Shown: positions 25,015 to 34,126, numbered from the stretch's first letter. The stretch is DNA of 39,846 bases from Rhizobium mesosinicum (GCF_019511345.1 NZ_JAEUAK010000020.1:1-39846), one strand, 5' to 3'. The notes: generated by a model from the letters alone, not told the origin. Translations and numbers: made by a program.

Positions 25015-26919
25015 TTATCCGCCGATCGTCAACGTGACCGATGTCGGGCCGTAGGAAAGGGTCGCCTTGTGGCCGGAGATGGTGAACCTGTCGAAGATGC
25101 CGGTGACGGCTCCCGCTTTCAGTATCTCGATCTTCGTTCCGGGCGCCGGGGCGTAGCCCGAGGCAAGGGTGACGTCGAGGTCGCCGGAGAGCGTGGCCTT
25201 GCCCGAAATGACCAGCGTACCCGCGCCGTCGGCACCGAGCGTCGGCTTTGCCGCGGCATTAGTGAGCTGCTGGTAGTCACCGCTTACAGTCAGGGGCTTG
25301 TCGGCCGCCAGGACGAGAGAACCGCCGTTCACGGACAGTCCGCCGGTGCCGAAGGCCGACGGCGAGCCTGCCACCAGGACGCCTTCTTCCAGCACCGTGC
25401 CGCCGGCAAAGCTGTTGGCGCCTGATAGCCCGAGGATGCCGCCGCCCCGCTTCACCAGCCTGCCCTTGCCGCCGATGTCGTTGCGCCAGGTGTCGATCGC
25501 ATTGAAGCCGCCCTTTGTGGCATCCATCGTCACGGTCACGTCCTGAACGAAGGCGCCGTAACCGTCGGCGGCGGCAAACAGGTTGAGGCGGCCATAACCT
25601 TCCGGATCGTCGAGCAGCGGATAACCCGAGGCGATCTCCGTCGTCGCCAGCACCTCGCGGCGTTGCTCGCCATCGAGATAGGGCAGACGCGTTTCGAGAA
25701 GAACTTCGGCGCCAAGCGGGACGCGCGCCGGCTGGTCGGTCGCATGGATCGTCGGCAGGCCGTAGCTCAGGCGCTGCAGCACGTAGGCGCGGTTGGCGTC
25801 ATGATCGGCGAAACGGTCTGCGGCGAGCGGCGCTGCATGGGCCGCAATTTCGAGCGCACCCGCATCCGCAACACCTGATTTGGCAATGAGCCATGACTGC
25901 GCTTGGGCGTAAGCATCGCTCTTCAGTGAGGCGTTGTCGGCCTTGTTCAAATTGTAGACGACCGTGGCCGTGCCGATCATGCGGCCGCCGATCACATCGA
26001 GCGGCGAATGCATGCCTGCGAGGATGCGGTCCTCGCCCATTTCGCTGGCGCGCGTGATCATTTCCTGGAAGCGCTGCGGCACGAGATAGGCCATGGCGAG
26101 CGCATCCCGCCAGGCTTCAGCCGTGTGCCCGCTCGGGAAGCCGCCATCCTCGACCGGCTTGCTGCTCTTGGCGGGCTCCAGTGTCGGAACGACCGACACG
26201 TCCTGGCTCCAGCGGTAGGGACGCGCATATTTGAAATAGCGCTTTGCAGGCTCCGTAGAACCGTCACCGCTCGCAGCGTTGATGAAGTCGATCGCGAGAC
26301 CCATGTCCGGATTGGCATCGGTCTTGTTTTCCGCGTCCGGCTTGCTGCCGGCGCCGCGATTGTTGCCCTTGTCGTCGTATTTGACCGTCGTCGCATCGGC
26401 CGCGACTTCGGTGATCGTGGTGGTCTGCTTGGAGCCCGCCTTCCAGGCATCCGTCAACGGGCCGAGGCCATCGACAATGCTGGCATTCTTGCCGCGCCGG
26501 TCGTCGAGATAGGCGGCGACCGCCTGTTCGGCCGTCCGCGTCCGCGTCGCATTGACGACATAGGCGATGTTGGCATCATGGACGAGCTTGTTGACGATCC
26601 GGCCGTCGGTCTTGCTGAAGGGAATGCCGTTCCAGTCCGTCTTGGCAACTGCGGGGCAATTGTCCTTGGCTGGAGCCTCTACGCCGGCATCGACGAAGGG
26701 CGTGCGCGGCGTCCAGACTTCGAGGAAGCCGGAGAGAAGACGGACGGCAGCATTCGTGTCTGCCGTAGAGAAGCAGGCATCACCACGCTTATTGGTGTTT
26801 CCGGCCTCTACGTAGGGCGCTTTCGCCGCCGTGGTCTGCTCAGCGGCAGCAAGCGACGGCACGGTCGAAAGAAGACAGACGAGAGCGGTGCTCAGGCGGC
26901 AAAGGCTGAAGACAGACAT
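25015..26919 (-). CDS. Secreted PAP2 phosphatase with autotransporter-type repeat tail
   Basis: This 634-residue protein has a signal (LVCLLSTVPSLAAA), then a PAP2/class A acid phosphatase domain with the full catalytic triad of motifs: K226x6RP (KRYFKYARP), PSGH at 262-265 and R298x5H304x3D308 (RILAGMHSPLD). After about residue 490 comes a Gly-rich beta-strand repeat (ILGLSGANSFAGGTVLEEG, TLVISGKATLSGDLDVTL) as in autotransporter passengers, but the chain ends in TLTIGG with no translocator barrel. It should hydrolyse phosphomonoesters outside the inner membrane. The start MSVFSLCRLS is set by the signal peptide. It is transcribed away from the kinase at 27099. Confidence 0.85.
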   Translation of the reverse strand: MSVFSLCRLSTALVCLLSTVPSLAAAEQTTAAKAPYVEAGNTNKRGDACFSTADTNAAVRLLSGFLEVWTPRTPFVDAGVEAPAKDNCPAVAKTDWNGIPFSKTDGRIVNKLVHDANIAYVVNATRTRTAEQAVAAYLDDRRGKNASIVDGLGPLTDAWKAGSKQTTTITEVAADATTVKYDDKGNNRGAGSKPDAENKTDANPDMGLAIDFINAASGDGSTEPAKRYFKYARPYRWSQDVSVVPTLEPAKSSKPVEDGGFPSGHTAEAWRDALAMAYLVPQRFQEMITRASEMGEDRILAGMHSPLDVIGGRMIGTATVVYNLNKADNASLKSDAYAQAQSWLIAKSGVADAGALEIAAHAAPLAADRFADHDANRAYVLQRLSYGLPTIHATDQPARVPLGAEVLLETRLPYLDGEQRREVLATTEIASGYPLLDDPEGYGRLNLFAAADGYGAFVQDVTVTMDATKGGFNAIDTWRNDIGGKGRLVKRGGGILGLSGANSFAGGTVLEEGVLVAGSPSAFGTGGLSVNGGSLVLAADKPLTVSGDYQQLTNAAAKPTLGADGAGTLVISGKATLSGDLDVTLASGYAPAPGTKIEILKAGAVTGIFDRFTISGHKATLSYGPTSVTLTIGG

Positions 26920-26965
26920 AGGCAACACCGAAATGGTTGAACGAACGGCAGGAGAGTTAGAGCCC

Positions 26966-27006
26966 TTATGTGACGGAACGGTTTCGAAAATATTGCCGTT
27001 ATGTGA
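26966..27006. repeat. Pair of TTATGTGA direct repeats
   Basis: TTATGTGA occurs at 26966-26973 and 26999-27006, 33 bp apart (about three helix turns), between the divergent phosphatase and kinase genes. It could be a regulator site and overlaps the EcfG-like promoter. Confidence 0.4.
26975..27000 (+). promoter_or_regulatory. EcfG/RpoE2-type (general stress) promoter for the hybrid kinase
   Basis: GGAAC (26975-26979), 17 nt, then CGTT (26997-27000) fits the alphaproteobacterial general-stress sigma consensus (GGAAC-N18/19-TT). The expected +1 is near 27007, about 92 nt before the kinase start. Confidence 0.6.
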
Positions 27007-27098
27007 ATCCGCCGGAACTCCGCCTCTTGCCTTTCCTGCTCGTCCCGCCAAAAGTGCCTTGTAGACGATGATCCCAACCAGGATGCCAGAAAGAAGGC

Positions 27099-30000
27099 AT
27101 GACAGCGCGCCAACGCATCATTCCGGTGAGACGCGAATATAATCGCTGGGTCGCCAACCAGACGCTGGAAGATTACGCGCTGCGCTTTACCGCAAAGAGC
27201 GCCCGGCGCTTCTCGTCACAGCGCATCTCGCAGACAGCGATCGGCGCGATCTCTTTCCTGGCGCTGGAGGCCATCGGCGGCGCCATCACGCTCTCTTACG
27301 GCACGACCAATGCCTTCTTCGCCATCATCGTCGCCTCCATCGCTATGCTGGCGATCGGCCTGCCGATCAGCCGCTACTCGATCCGCCATGGCGTCGATAT
27401 CGACCTGCTGACGCGCGGCGCGAGCTTTGGCTATATCGGCTCGACCATCACCTCGCTGATCTATGCGAGCTTCACCTTCATGCTCTTTGCGATCGAGGCC
27501 TCGATCATGTCGGGCGCGCTGGAACTCACGCTGGGCGTTCCCCTGTGGATCGGCTACATCATCAGCGCCGTCATGGTGATCCCGCTCGTCACCCACGGGG
27601 TGCGCCTTATCAGCAAATTCCAGCTGATGACCCAGCCTTTCTGGATCATCCTGAACATCCTGCCCTTCATCTTCATCGCCTTTCTGGACTGGGGCAAATT
27701 CGATGTCTGGCGCGCCTTCGCCGGCATCCGCCACGCTTCCGGCCCAACCGGCACGGTCGCAGATTTCAATCTCGTTGAGTTTGGCGCGGCCTCCGCCGTC
27801 ATCCTGGCGCTCATGTCGCAGATCGGCGAGCAGGCGGACTTCCTGCGCTTCCTGCCGCCGGACCCGCAGCGCAAATTGCGCCACCGCCTTGCCGTCTTCC
27901 TCGCCGGTCCGGGCTGGGTCATCATCGGCGCGCCGAAGCTGCTCGCCGGCTCCTTCCTCGTGGTGCTGACCTTCACCTCCGGCGTGCCGGTCGACCGCGC
28001 CGCCGATCCGGCGCAGATGTATCTCACTGCCTTCGGCTATATGATCCCCTGGCAGAATGCCGCCCTGCTGCTGATGGCTGCCTTCGTGGTGGTCTCGCAG
28101 CTCAAGATCAACGTCATGAATGCCTATGCCGGCTCCCTCGCCTGGTCGAACTTCTTCTCGCGCCTGACGCACAGCCATCCCGGGCGCGTCATCTGGCTAG
28201 TCTTCAACGTGGCGATTGCGCTGCTGCTGATGGAACTCGGCATCTACCGGCTGCTCGAGGAAACGCTCGGCATCTTCTCGATTATCGCCATGGCCTGGCT
28301 CTGTACCATCTCGGCTGACCTCTTCATCAACAAGCCGCTCGGCCTTGCCCCTCCGGGCATCGAATTCAAGCGCGCCCACCTCTATGACATCAATCCGGTC
28401 GGCCTCGGCGCCATGACTTTGTCTGCAGGCATTGCGCTGATCGCCCATTTCGGGATTTTAGGCTCGGTCGCCGCTTCGCTCGCCCCTTACATCACCCTGG
28501 TGATCGCGCTCATCGCCTCGCCTGCCCTTGCCTGGGCAACCAAGGGCAAGTTCTATCTCGCCCGCAAACCACGGCACGCCTGGAAGAACCTGACCACTAT
28601 CACCTGCTCCGTCTGCGAACATCCGTTCGAGCCGGAGGATATGGCCTGGTGCCCGGCCTATGCCGCGCCGATCTGCTCGCTCTGCTGCTCGCTCGACAGC
28701 CGCTGCCACGACATGTGCAAGCCGAATGCCCGCTTCAATGCGCAGGTCGGCGCCGTCGCAAAGACCCTGCTGCCGGAAACCATCGTCCAGAAACTGACGA
28801 CCCGCCTCGGCCGCTACGGTATTGCCGTGGCGCTGGCCCTGACAGCCGTCGGGGCAATCCTTGCCATGATCGCCCATCAGGTGAGTTCCGCCTCGCCGGA
28901 GACCGCCGAAGTCGTCAACAGAACCATCCTGATCGTCTTTTTCGTCTTCTCGGTCATCGCCGGCATTGCCTGCTGGTTCTATGTGCTTGCCCATGACAGC
29001 CGCGTCGTCGCCGAGGAGGAATCCTCCCGCCAGAACACACTGCTCCTGAAAGAAATCGCCGCCCACAAGAAGACCGATGCGGCGCTCCAGGCCGCCAAGG
29101 AAACCGCTGAGGCCGCCAACCGCGCCAAGAGCCGCTATGTCGTAGGCTTGAGTCACGAACTGCGCACGCCGCTGAACGCTGTTCTCGGTTACGCCCAAAT
29201 CCTTGAGCGCGACGAGACGATCCCTGTGCCGAGGCAATCTTCCATCAAGGTCATCCGCCGCAGCGCCGAGCATCTCTCCGGCCTGATCGATGGCCTTTTG
29301 GACATCTCGAAGATCGAGGCCGGCCGCCTGCAGGTCTATTCGAACGAGATCAATATTCAGGACTTCCTCGACCAGATCGTCGATATGTTCCGACCGCAGG
29401 CGCAGGCAAAGGGCCTGTCCTTCATCCACGAGCGTTCGCAGGCGCTGCCGCAATTCGTCCGGACCGACGAGAAGCGGCTGCGGCAGATTCTCGTCAACCT
29501 GCTCTCCAACGCCATCAAATTCACCGACGAAGGCAGCGTCACCTTCGATGTCGGCTACCGCAGCCAGGTCGCGACCTTCACCGTCTCCGATACCGGACGC
29601 GGCATCGCCGAGAAGGATCTGACGCGCATCTACGAGCCCTTCCAGCGCGGTGAAGCGGAGAGCGTGCGCCCCATGCCCGGTCTAGGCCTTGGCCTCACCA
29701 TCACTCGATTGCTGACCAACACGCTCGGCGGCGAGATCTCCGTTGCGAGTGAAAAGGACAGGGGGTCCACCTTCCGCGTCCGCCTCATGCTGTCGGCCGT
29801 TATGCGCCCTGCAGCCCCGCCGCAGGAGAAAAAGATCGTCAGCTATGACGGCCCGCGCCGCACCATCGTCGTGGTCGACGACAACGAGGATCATCGCGAG
29901 ATGATGCGGGAAATCCTGGTCCCGCTCGATTTCATCGTGCTGACGGCAGCGAGCGGTCCCGACTGCCTGACACTTGTCGAAGGCATAGAGCCGGACCTCT

Positions 30001-30482
30001 TCCTCGTCGATATCTCTATGCCCGGCATGAACGGCTGGCAGCTCGTCTCCCGGCTGCGCGAGACGGGACGCGCAGCGCCGATCCTGATGCTGTCAGCCAA
30101 TATCGGCGATGCCGCCGCTCACAGCGACAGCGACGACAGCCATAATGACGCGATCGGCAAGCCGGTCGACATCAGGCAACTGCGCGACAAGCTCGCCCTG
30201 CATCTCGGCCTGAAATGGCTCTATGCCGACGATCAGACACCGGCGCCGGTAACAGACACCTTGCCGCTCAGAAGCCCCGGCGCTGCACACGTGCAGGAAC
30301 TGCTGCGTCTAGGCGAGATCGGTTACATCAGAGGCATAGAAGCTAAGCTCTCCGACCTTGCCAAGGTGGAGGCAAATCAGCCATTCACGGAAGAACTCCG
30401 CTCCTATGTCGCCGCCTTCGATCTCGCCGGCTTCATGGATTTCCTGCGCAAATTCGAAGAAAAGGGTGAAACCGTTGGCTGA
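27099..30482 (+). CDS. Hybrid histidine kinase with NCS1 permease-like sensor domain
   Basis: This 1127-residue fusion has four parts in order. About 25-485 is an NCS1 (cytosine/purine/allantoin) permease-like membrane region (LLTRGASFGYIGSTITSLIY). At 500-545 there is a Cys-rich module with eight Cys (CSVCEHPFEPEDMAWCP, ICSLCCSLDSRCHDMCKP) that may bind metal. Two more helices follow (575-594, 608-630), then a HisKA domain with phospho-acceptor His686 (SHELRTPLNAVLGY) and an HATPase with N-box NLLSNAIKF and DTGRGIAEK. Last is a receiver with Asp971 (LVDISMPGMNGW) and a tail of about 90 residues. The architecture parallels CbrA-type transporter-kinase fusions but with an NCS1 core. It probably senses a nucleobase- or hydantoin-like nitrogen compound, which is inference. 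The response regulator gene overlaps its 3' end. Confidence 0.88.
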   Translation: MTARQRIIPVRREYNRWVANQTLEDYALRFTAKSARRFSSQRISQTAIGAISFLALEAIGGAITLSYGTTNAFFAIIVASIAMLAIGLPISRYSIRHGVDIDLLTRGASFGYIGSTITSLIYASFTFMLFAIEASIMSGALELTLGVPLWIGYIISAVMVIPLVTHGVRLISKFQLMTQPFWIILNILPFIFIAFLDWGKFDVWRAFAGIRHASGPTGTVADFNLVEFGAASAVILALMSQIGEQADFLRFLPPDPQRKLRHRLAVFLAGPGWVIIGAPKLLAGSFLVVLTFTSGVPVDRAADPAQMYLTAFGYMIPWQNAALLLMAAFVVVSQLKINVMNAYAGSLAWSNFFSRLTHSHPGRVIWLVFNVAIALLLMELGIYRLLEETLGIFSIIAMAWLCTISADLFINKPLGLAPPGIEFKRAHLYDINPVGLGAMTLSAGIALIAHFGILGSVAASLAPYITLVIALIASPALAWATKGKFYLARKPRHAWKNLTTITCSVCEHPFEPEDMAWCPAYAAPICSLCCSLDSRCHDMCKPNARFNAQVGAVAKTLLPETIVQKLTTRLGRYGIAVALALTAVGAILAMIAHQVSSASPETAEVVNRTILIVFFVFSVIAGIACWFYVLAHDSRVVAEEESSRQNTLLLKEIAAHKKTDAALQAAKETAEAANRAKSRYVVGLSHELRTPLNAVLGYAQILERDETIPVPRQSSIKVIRRSAEHLSGLIDGLLDISKIEAGRLQVYSNEINIQDFLDQIVDMFRPQAQAKGLSFIHERSQALPQFVRTDEKRLRQILVNLLSNAIKFTDEGSVTFDVGYRSQVATFTVSDTGRGIAEKDLTRIYEPFQRGEAESVRPMPGLGLGLTITRLLTNTLGGEISVASEKDRGSTFRVRLMLSAVMRPAAPPQEKKIVSYDGPRRTIVVVDDNEDHREMMREILVPLDFIVLTAASGPDCLTLVEGIEPDLFLVDISMPGMNGWQLVSRLRETGRAAPILMLSANIGDAAAHSDSDDSHNDAIGKPVDIRQLRDKLALHLGLKWLYADDQTPAPVTDTLPLRSPGAAHVQELLRLGEIGYIRGIEAKLSDLAKVEANQPFTEELRSYVAAFDLAGFMDFLRKFEEKGETVG

Positions 30483-31386
30483 GCTCCCCCGCGATATCGT
30501 TCTGCTGGTCGACGATTCGCCTGAGGCACTCGGCTTCCTGACCGACGCGTTGGAACAGTCAGGCTACTCCGTGCTGATCGCCACGTCCGGCTTGGCTGCG
30601 CTCAGCATCGTCGAGCGCATCACGCCCGATCTCATCCTGCTGGATGCGGTCATGCCCTCAATGGACGGTTTCGAGACCTGCCGCAGGCTGAAAGCCAATG
30701 CCGCCGTCGCCCAAGTACCCGTCATCTTCATGACCGGCCTCACCGAGACCGAGCATGTCGTGCACGCGCTCGAATCCGGCGGTGTCGACTATCTCAGCAA
30801 GCCGATCAACATTGACGAATTGCGCGCCCGCATCCGTGTCCATCTGCGCAACGCCCGCTCCGCCCAGAGCGCCCGCGTTGCGCTGGATGCCGCCGGGCGC
30901 CATCTGCTGGCGGTCAAAGGCGACGGCGCGATCCATTGGTCGACGCCGCAGGCGACCCGCCTCGTCAATGCCGCCATGGGCAGCGACGACGGCATGGAGG
31001 TCGTGTCCCGCGCGATCGGCAACTGGATGAAGGAACGCGCCGCAGCCGCTCGCGACGCCCTCATCTCCATCGCCCATGCTGGGCAGGCCGCCCTGCAGCT
31101 CGCCTTCCTTGGCGCGATCGGTCCGGATGAATATCTCTTCCGCCTGACTGCCGCCAACCAGCGCAACGATGACGCAGTCCTGCGTCAGCACTTTGCCCTG
31201 ACACAGCGCGAATCCGAAGTGCTGATGTGGATCGCCAAGGGCAAGGCCAACCGCGATATCGGCGAAATTCTTGGCCTCTCCGCCCGCACGGTAAACAAGC
31301 ACCTGGAACAGATCTATGTGAAGCTCGGCGTCGAGAACAGGGCATCTGCCGCCGTGAAGGCGGCACATGTACTGCATGAGATGTGA
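30475..31386 (+). CDS. LuxR-type response regulator, partner of the NCS1-kinase
   Basis: This 303-residue protein has an N-terminal receiver (VDDSPEALG, phospho-acceptor Asp57 in LILLDAVMPSMDG, Lys in YLSKPIN), a middle region of about 100 residues without clear domain, and a C-terminal LuxR helix-turn-helix (LTQRESEVLMWIAKGKANRDIGEILGLSARTVNKHLEQIYVKLGV). I take TTG 30475, which overlaps the kinase by 8 bp and has AGGGTG upstream; GTG 30466 is also possible. Overlap and shared strand point to a two-component pair. Its regulon is unknown; the adjacent urea, urease and bra genes are candidates. Confidence 0.88.
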   Translation: MAELPRDIVLLVDDSPEALGFLTDALEQSGYSVLIATSGLAALSIVERITPDLILLDAVMPSMDGFETCRRLKANAAVAQVPVIFMTGLTETEHVVHALESGGVDYLSKPINIDELRARIRVHLRNARSAQSARVALDAAGRHLLAVKGDGAIHWSTPQATRLVNAAMGSDDGMEVVSRAIGNWMKERAAAARDALISIAHAGQAALQLAFLGAIGPDEYLFRLTAANQRNDDAVLRQHFALTQRESEVLMWIAKGKANRDIGEILGLSARTVNKHLEQIYVKLGVENRASAAVKAAHVLHEM

Positions 31387-31406
31387 GGGATAGCACGGTA
31401 GCGCCC

Positions 31407-32378
31407 TCAGACGACCCGGTCCGGCGCCTCGCGGCCTTCGAAAAACGCCGTCACATTCTCCACGACCTTCATCCCCATCGCCGTGCGCGTTTCCTCTGTC
31501 GCGCTGCCAAGATGTGGCAGCAGAACAACATTCTCCATCCGCCGCAGCGCTTCCGGCACGTGTGGCTCCGCCTCGTAGACATCGAGCCCTGCGCCGCGGA
31601 GCGTGCCACTCTCCAGCGCGGCGATCAGTGCGCTTTCATCGATCACGTCACCGCGCGCCGTGTTGATGAGAAAAGCGCCGGGCTTCATCGTTGCAAGCCG
31701 CGCGGCATTCATCAAGTGCCGATTCTCCGCTCCACCGGGACAATGCAGCGAGACGAAATCGGCAGCCGCCAGCACGTCCTCGACCGTCGACAACTGCCGC
31801 GCGCCATAGCGCGCGGCTTCCTCGGGATCGACCGGCGAGCGGTTAAAGAACACGACATCCATGCCGAAGCCGAAATGGCAGCGCTGCGCAAAGGCCCTGC
31901 CAATGCGGCCGAAGCCGATGATGCCGAGCGTCTTGCCTGATACCTTGGTGCCGACCAGATGCGTCGGGCACCAGCCCTTCCATTCACCGGCGCGCAGCTG
32001 CCGTTCGCCCTCGCCGCCGCGCCGGGCAACGGAGAGCAGCAGCAGCAGGGCGATATCGGCGGTGCAGTCGGTCAATACGCCGGGCGTATTCGTGACCGCA
32101 ATACCCTTCGCCCTGGCGGCGGCGACATCTATGTGATTGTAGCCCACGCCAAAATTGCCGAGGATCTTAGTGACGATCGATGCACCTTCGAAGACAGCTG
32201 CCGGCAATCGGTCGGACACCGTCGGCAGCACCGCATCGTAGATCGAAAGCGCCAGCCTCAGCTCGTTTTCGCCGAGCGGAAGATCGTCGCTGTTGAGCGT
32301 GACGTCGAAACGTTCGGCCAGAACAGCCTCTACCGCGGCTGGCCAGCGCCGGGTGACGAGAATGCGGGGTTTGGACAT
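31407..32378 (-). CDS. D-2-hydroxyacid dehydrogenase (glyoxylate/hydroxypyruvate reductase type)
   Basis: This 323-residue NAD(P)H enzyme has the Rossmann motif GIIGFGRIGRAFAQ, catalytic Arg in INTARGDVIDE, Glu in VYEAEPHVPEAL and His in LLPHLGSATEETR. KILGNFGVGYNHID and GVLTDCTADIALLLLL fit the glyoxylate/hydroxypyruvate (GyaR/GhrB-like) branch, so reduction of glyoxylate or hydroxypyruvate is likely. GGAG lies before the ATG. It converges with the response regulator, 20 bp apart, with no clear terminator between. It is separated from the bra operon by a strong terminator. Confidence 0.88.
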   Translation of the reverse strand: MSKPRILVTRRWPAAVEAVLAERFDVTLNSDDLPLGENELRLALSIYDAVLPTVSDRLPAAVFEGASIVTKILGNFGVGYNHIDVAAARAKGIAVTNTPGVLTDCTADIALLLLLSVARRGGEGERQLRAGEWKGWCPTHLVGTKVSGKTLGIIGFGRIGRAFAQRCHFGFGMDVVFFNRSPVDPEEAARYGARQLSTVEDVLAAADFVSLHCPGGAENRHLMNAARLATMKPGAFLINTARGDVIDESALIAALESGTLRGAGLDVYEAEPHVPEALRRMENVVLLPHLGSATEETRTAMGMKVVENVTAFFEGREAPDRVV

Positions 32379-32442
32379 GGATGGCTCCGCCCGAAGACAA
32401 TGATGAGAGTTAGACTAGGTGAACAGGAATTGAAACGTCCAC

Positions 32443-32476
32443 AAAAAGAAAGAAGCCCGGTCGATGACCGGGCTTC
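32443..32476 (-). terminator. Rho-independent terminator of the liv/bra operon
   Basis: A perfect 11-bp stem (GAAGCCCGGTC and GACCGGGCTTC) with a 3-nt loop is followed on the minus strand by TTTCTTTTT. It lies 31 bp after the binding-protein gene. Confidence 0.92.
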
Positions 32477-32507
32477 GATAATCGTGTCCCCAAAAGGAAA
32501 GTGAGGC

Positions 32508-33629
32508 TTACATGCCCTGCGGGACGTAGGTGTACTTGCCGTCCGCGCCCTTCTTCCATTCGTACATGATGTAGCCGGGGATCTTCGGATCGCCCTTTTC
32601 ATCATACGAGATGTCGCCGAGAACCGTCGGGAACGGACCCTTTTCTTTCATGGCCGTGGCAACGGCTTCTGCGTCTGTCGAACCGGCAGCCTTGGCGGCA
32701 CCGGCGATCACCTGCATCGCAGCATAGGAATAGAGCGTGTATGCTTCCGGGTTGAAACCGGCGGCCTTGAACTTTGCGACGAGGTCCTTGTTGGCCGGGT
32801 TCAGCGTCGGATCGGGACCGAAGGTGTTCAGCGTACCGGCGACTGCGTCGCCAGCGATCGAGGCCAGTTCGTTGGAAACGATGCCGTCACCCGAAACGAG
32901 CGTTGCCTTCAGGCCCTGATCGGCAGCCTGGCGGATGATGAGACCGGCTTCGGTGTGCAGACCGCCCCAATAGATGATCGAGACGCCGGCTTCCTTCATC
33001 TTGGCGATGAGAGCCGAGAAGTCCTTGTCGCCGACGTTGATGCCTTCATACATGACTTCGGTGACGCCAGCGGCATTCATAGCCTTCTTGGTTTCGTCGG
33101 CAAGGCCCTGACCGTACGGGGTCTTGTCATGAACGACAGCGATCTTGGCGTCCTTGAAGTGATCGGCAAGATACTTGCCGGCGATCGCGCCCTGCTGGTC
33201 GTCACGGCCGCAGGTACGGAAGGTGTTCCACAGGCCACGCTCGGTGAAAACAGGGTTGGTAGCGGCCGGAGTGATTTCGAGAATGCCGTTTTCCGCGTAC
33301 ACTTCAGAAGCCGGGATGGAAACGCCCGAGTTGAAGTGGCCAATAACGAACTTCACGCCGTCGGCAACGAACTTGTTCGCGACGGAGATGCCCTGCTTCG
33401 GGTCGGAAACGTCGTCGCCGAGCTCGATCTTGATCTGCTCGCCGTTGATGCCGCCAGCAGCGTTGATGTCGGCGGCGGCCTGCTCGGCACCCTTCTGAAG
33501 CTGTGCGCCGAATGCAGCGTTTGGACCCGTCAGCGGGCCGCCAACGCCGATCAGGATGTCAGCTCGTGCGACGCCGCCGAACGCGACGATCGCCGTCAGT
33601 GCCACCGCTGACAAGAGAGACTTCTTCAT
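32508..33629 (-). CDS. braC: Branched-chain amino acid ABC transporter substrate-binding protein (BraC/LivJ type)
   Basis: This 373-residue periplasmic binding protein begins with a signal (MKKSLLSAVALTAIVAFGGVARA) and DILIGVGGPLTGPNAAFGAQLQKGAEQA. HFNSGVSIPASEVYAENGILEITPAATNP and RTCGRDDQQGAIAGKYLAD are typical of LivJ/BraC. ATG 33629 has GGGAG upstream. It is the last gene, after livF and the DUF6867 gene, matching the rhizobial braDEFGC order. In R. leguminosarum this system is broad, taking leucine, isoleucine and valine and other amino acids. A TTGACA at 33746-33751 could give braC an extra promoter. Confidence 0.92.
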   Translation of the reverse strand: MKKSLLSAVALTAIVAFGGVARADILIGVGGPLTGPNAAFGAQLQKGAEQAAADINAAGGINGEQIKIELGDDVSDPKQGISVANKFVADGVKFVIGHFNSGVSIPASEVYAENGILEITPAATNPVFTERGLWNTFRTCGRDDQQGAIAGKYLADHFKDAKIAVVHDKTPYGQGLADETKKAMNAAGVTEVMYEGINVGDKDFSALIAKMKEAGVSIIYWGGLHTEAGLIIRQAADQGLKATLVSGDGIVSNELASIAGDAVAGTLNTFGPDPTLNPANKDLVAKFKAAGFNPEAYTLYSYAAMQVIAGAAKAAGSTDAEAVATAMKEKGPFPTVLGDISYDEKGDPKIPGYIMYEWKKGADGKYTYVPQGM

Positions 33630-33747
33630 ATTGTTACTCCCAATTTTTGGGCGGGTTCTTCCAAGGCCCGACGCATACCCCACCTTTGACTGCGCCGGGA
33701 AAGCTGTTCCACTCTGAAGGCAATTCATGCCTAGTTTCAACGGGCTG

Positions 33748-34101
33748 TCAATGTTTCTCCTTCCACGAAAACGCGGAAGTTTTTTCGTACAGCCAGTAAT
33801 AGTTGTTGACCATTTGATTGGTACGGCGATAGCGGAACCCGGCTGTCGAGAAGATCAGCAGCGTCACGAAATCGATAATATAGAAAAAGGCGTTGAGCAT
33901 CGGCCCGTTGAACAGCGCATGGTGCAGGAACTGCATCGCCCATGCGAGCAAGAAGGTATAGACGACGACCAGGGGATAATTGCTCCAACCGTCCGCCACC
34001 GCCTTGCCGGCGCGCGATGCCGTCCAAAAGCCGATGAGCACGACGAGTGCACGGATGACAAGCTTTACGCCGTTGTCGCTTTCGAAGAAAAGTCCCTGCA
34101 T
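33748..34101 (-). CDS. DUF6867 small membrane protein in the liv/bra operon
   Basis: This 117-residue protein has three probable membrane helices (VKLVIRALVVLIGFW, PLVVVYTFLLAWAMQF and AFFYIIDFVTLLIF) and a basic C-terminus. AAGGAGAG lies before ATG 34101. It sits between livF and braC, as it does in other Rhizobiales, so it may help the importer, but no function is known to me. Confidence 0.85.
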   Translation of the reverse strand: MQGLFFESDNGVKLVIRALVVLIGFWTASRAGKAVADGWSNYPLVVVYTFLLAWAMQFLHHALFNGPMLNAFFYIIDFVTLLIFSTAGFRYRRTNQMVNNYYWLYEKTSAFSWKEKH

Positions 34102-34126
34102 AATCAAACTCTCCTTTCTGCAGCGA

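Noticed and set aside
31384..31409. TGAGGG/CCCTCA pair between the response regulator and the dehydrogenase gene as a terminator
   Set aside because: A 6-bp stem with a 14-nt loop and no T-run is too weak to call.
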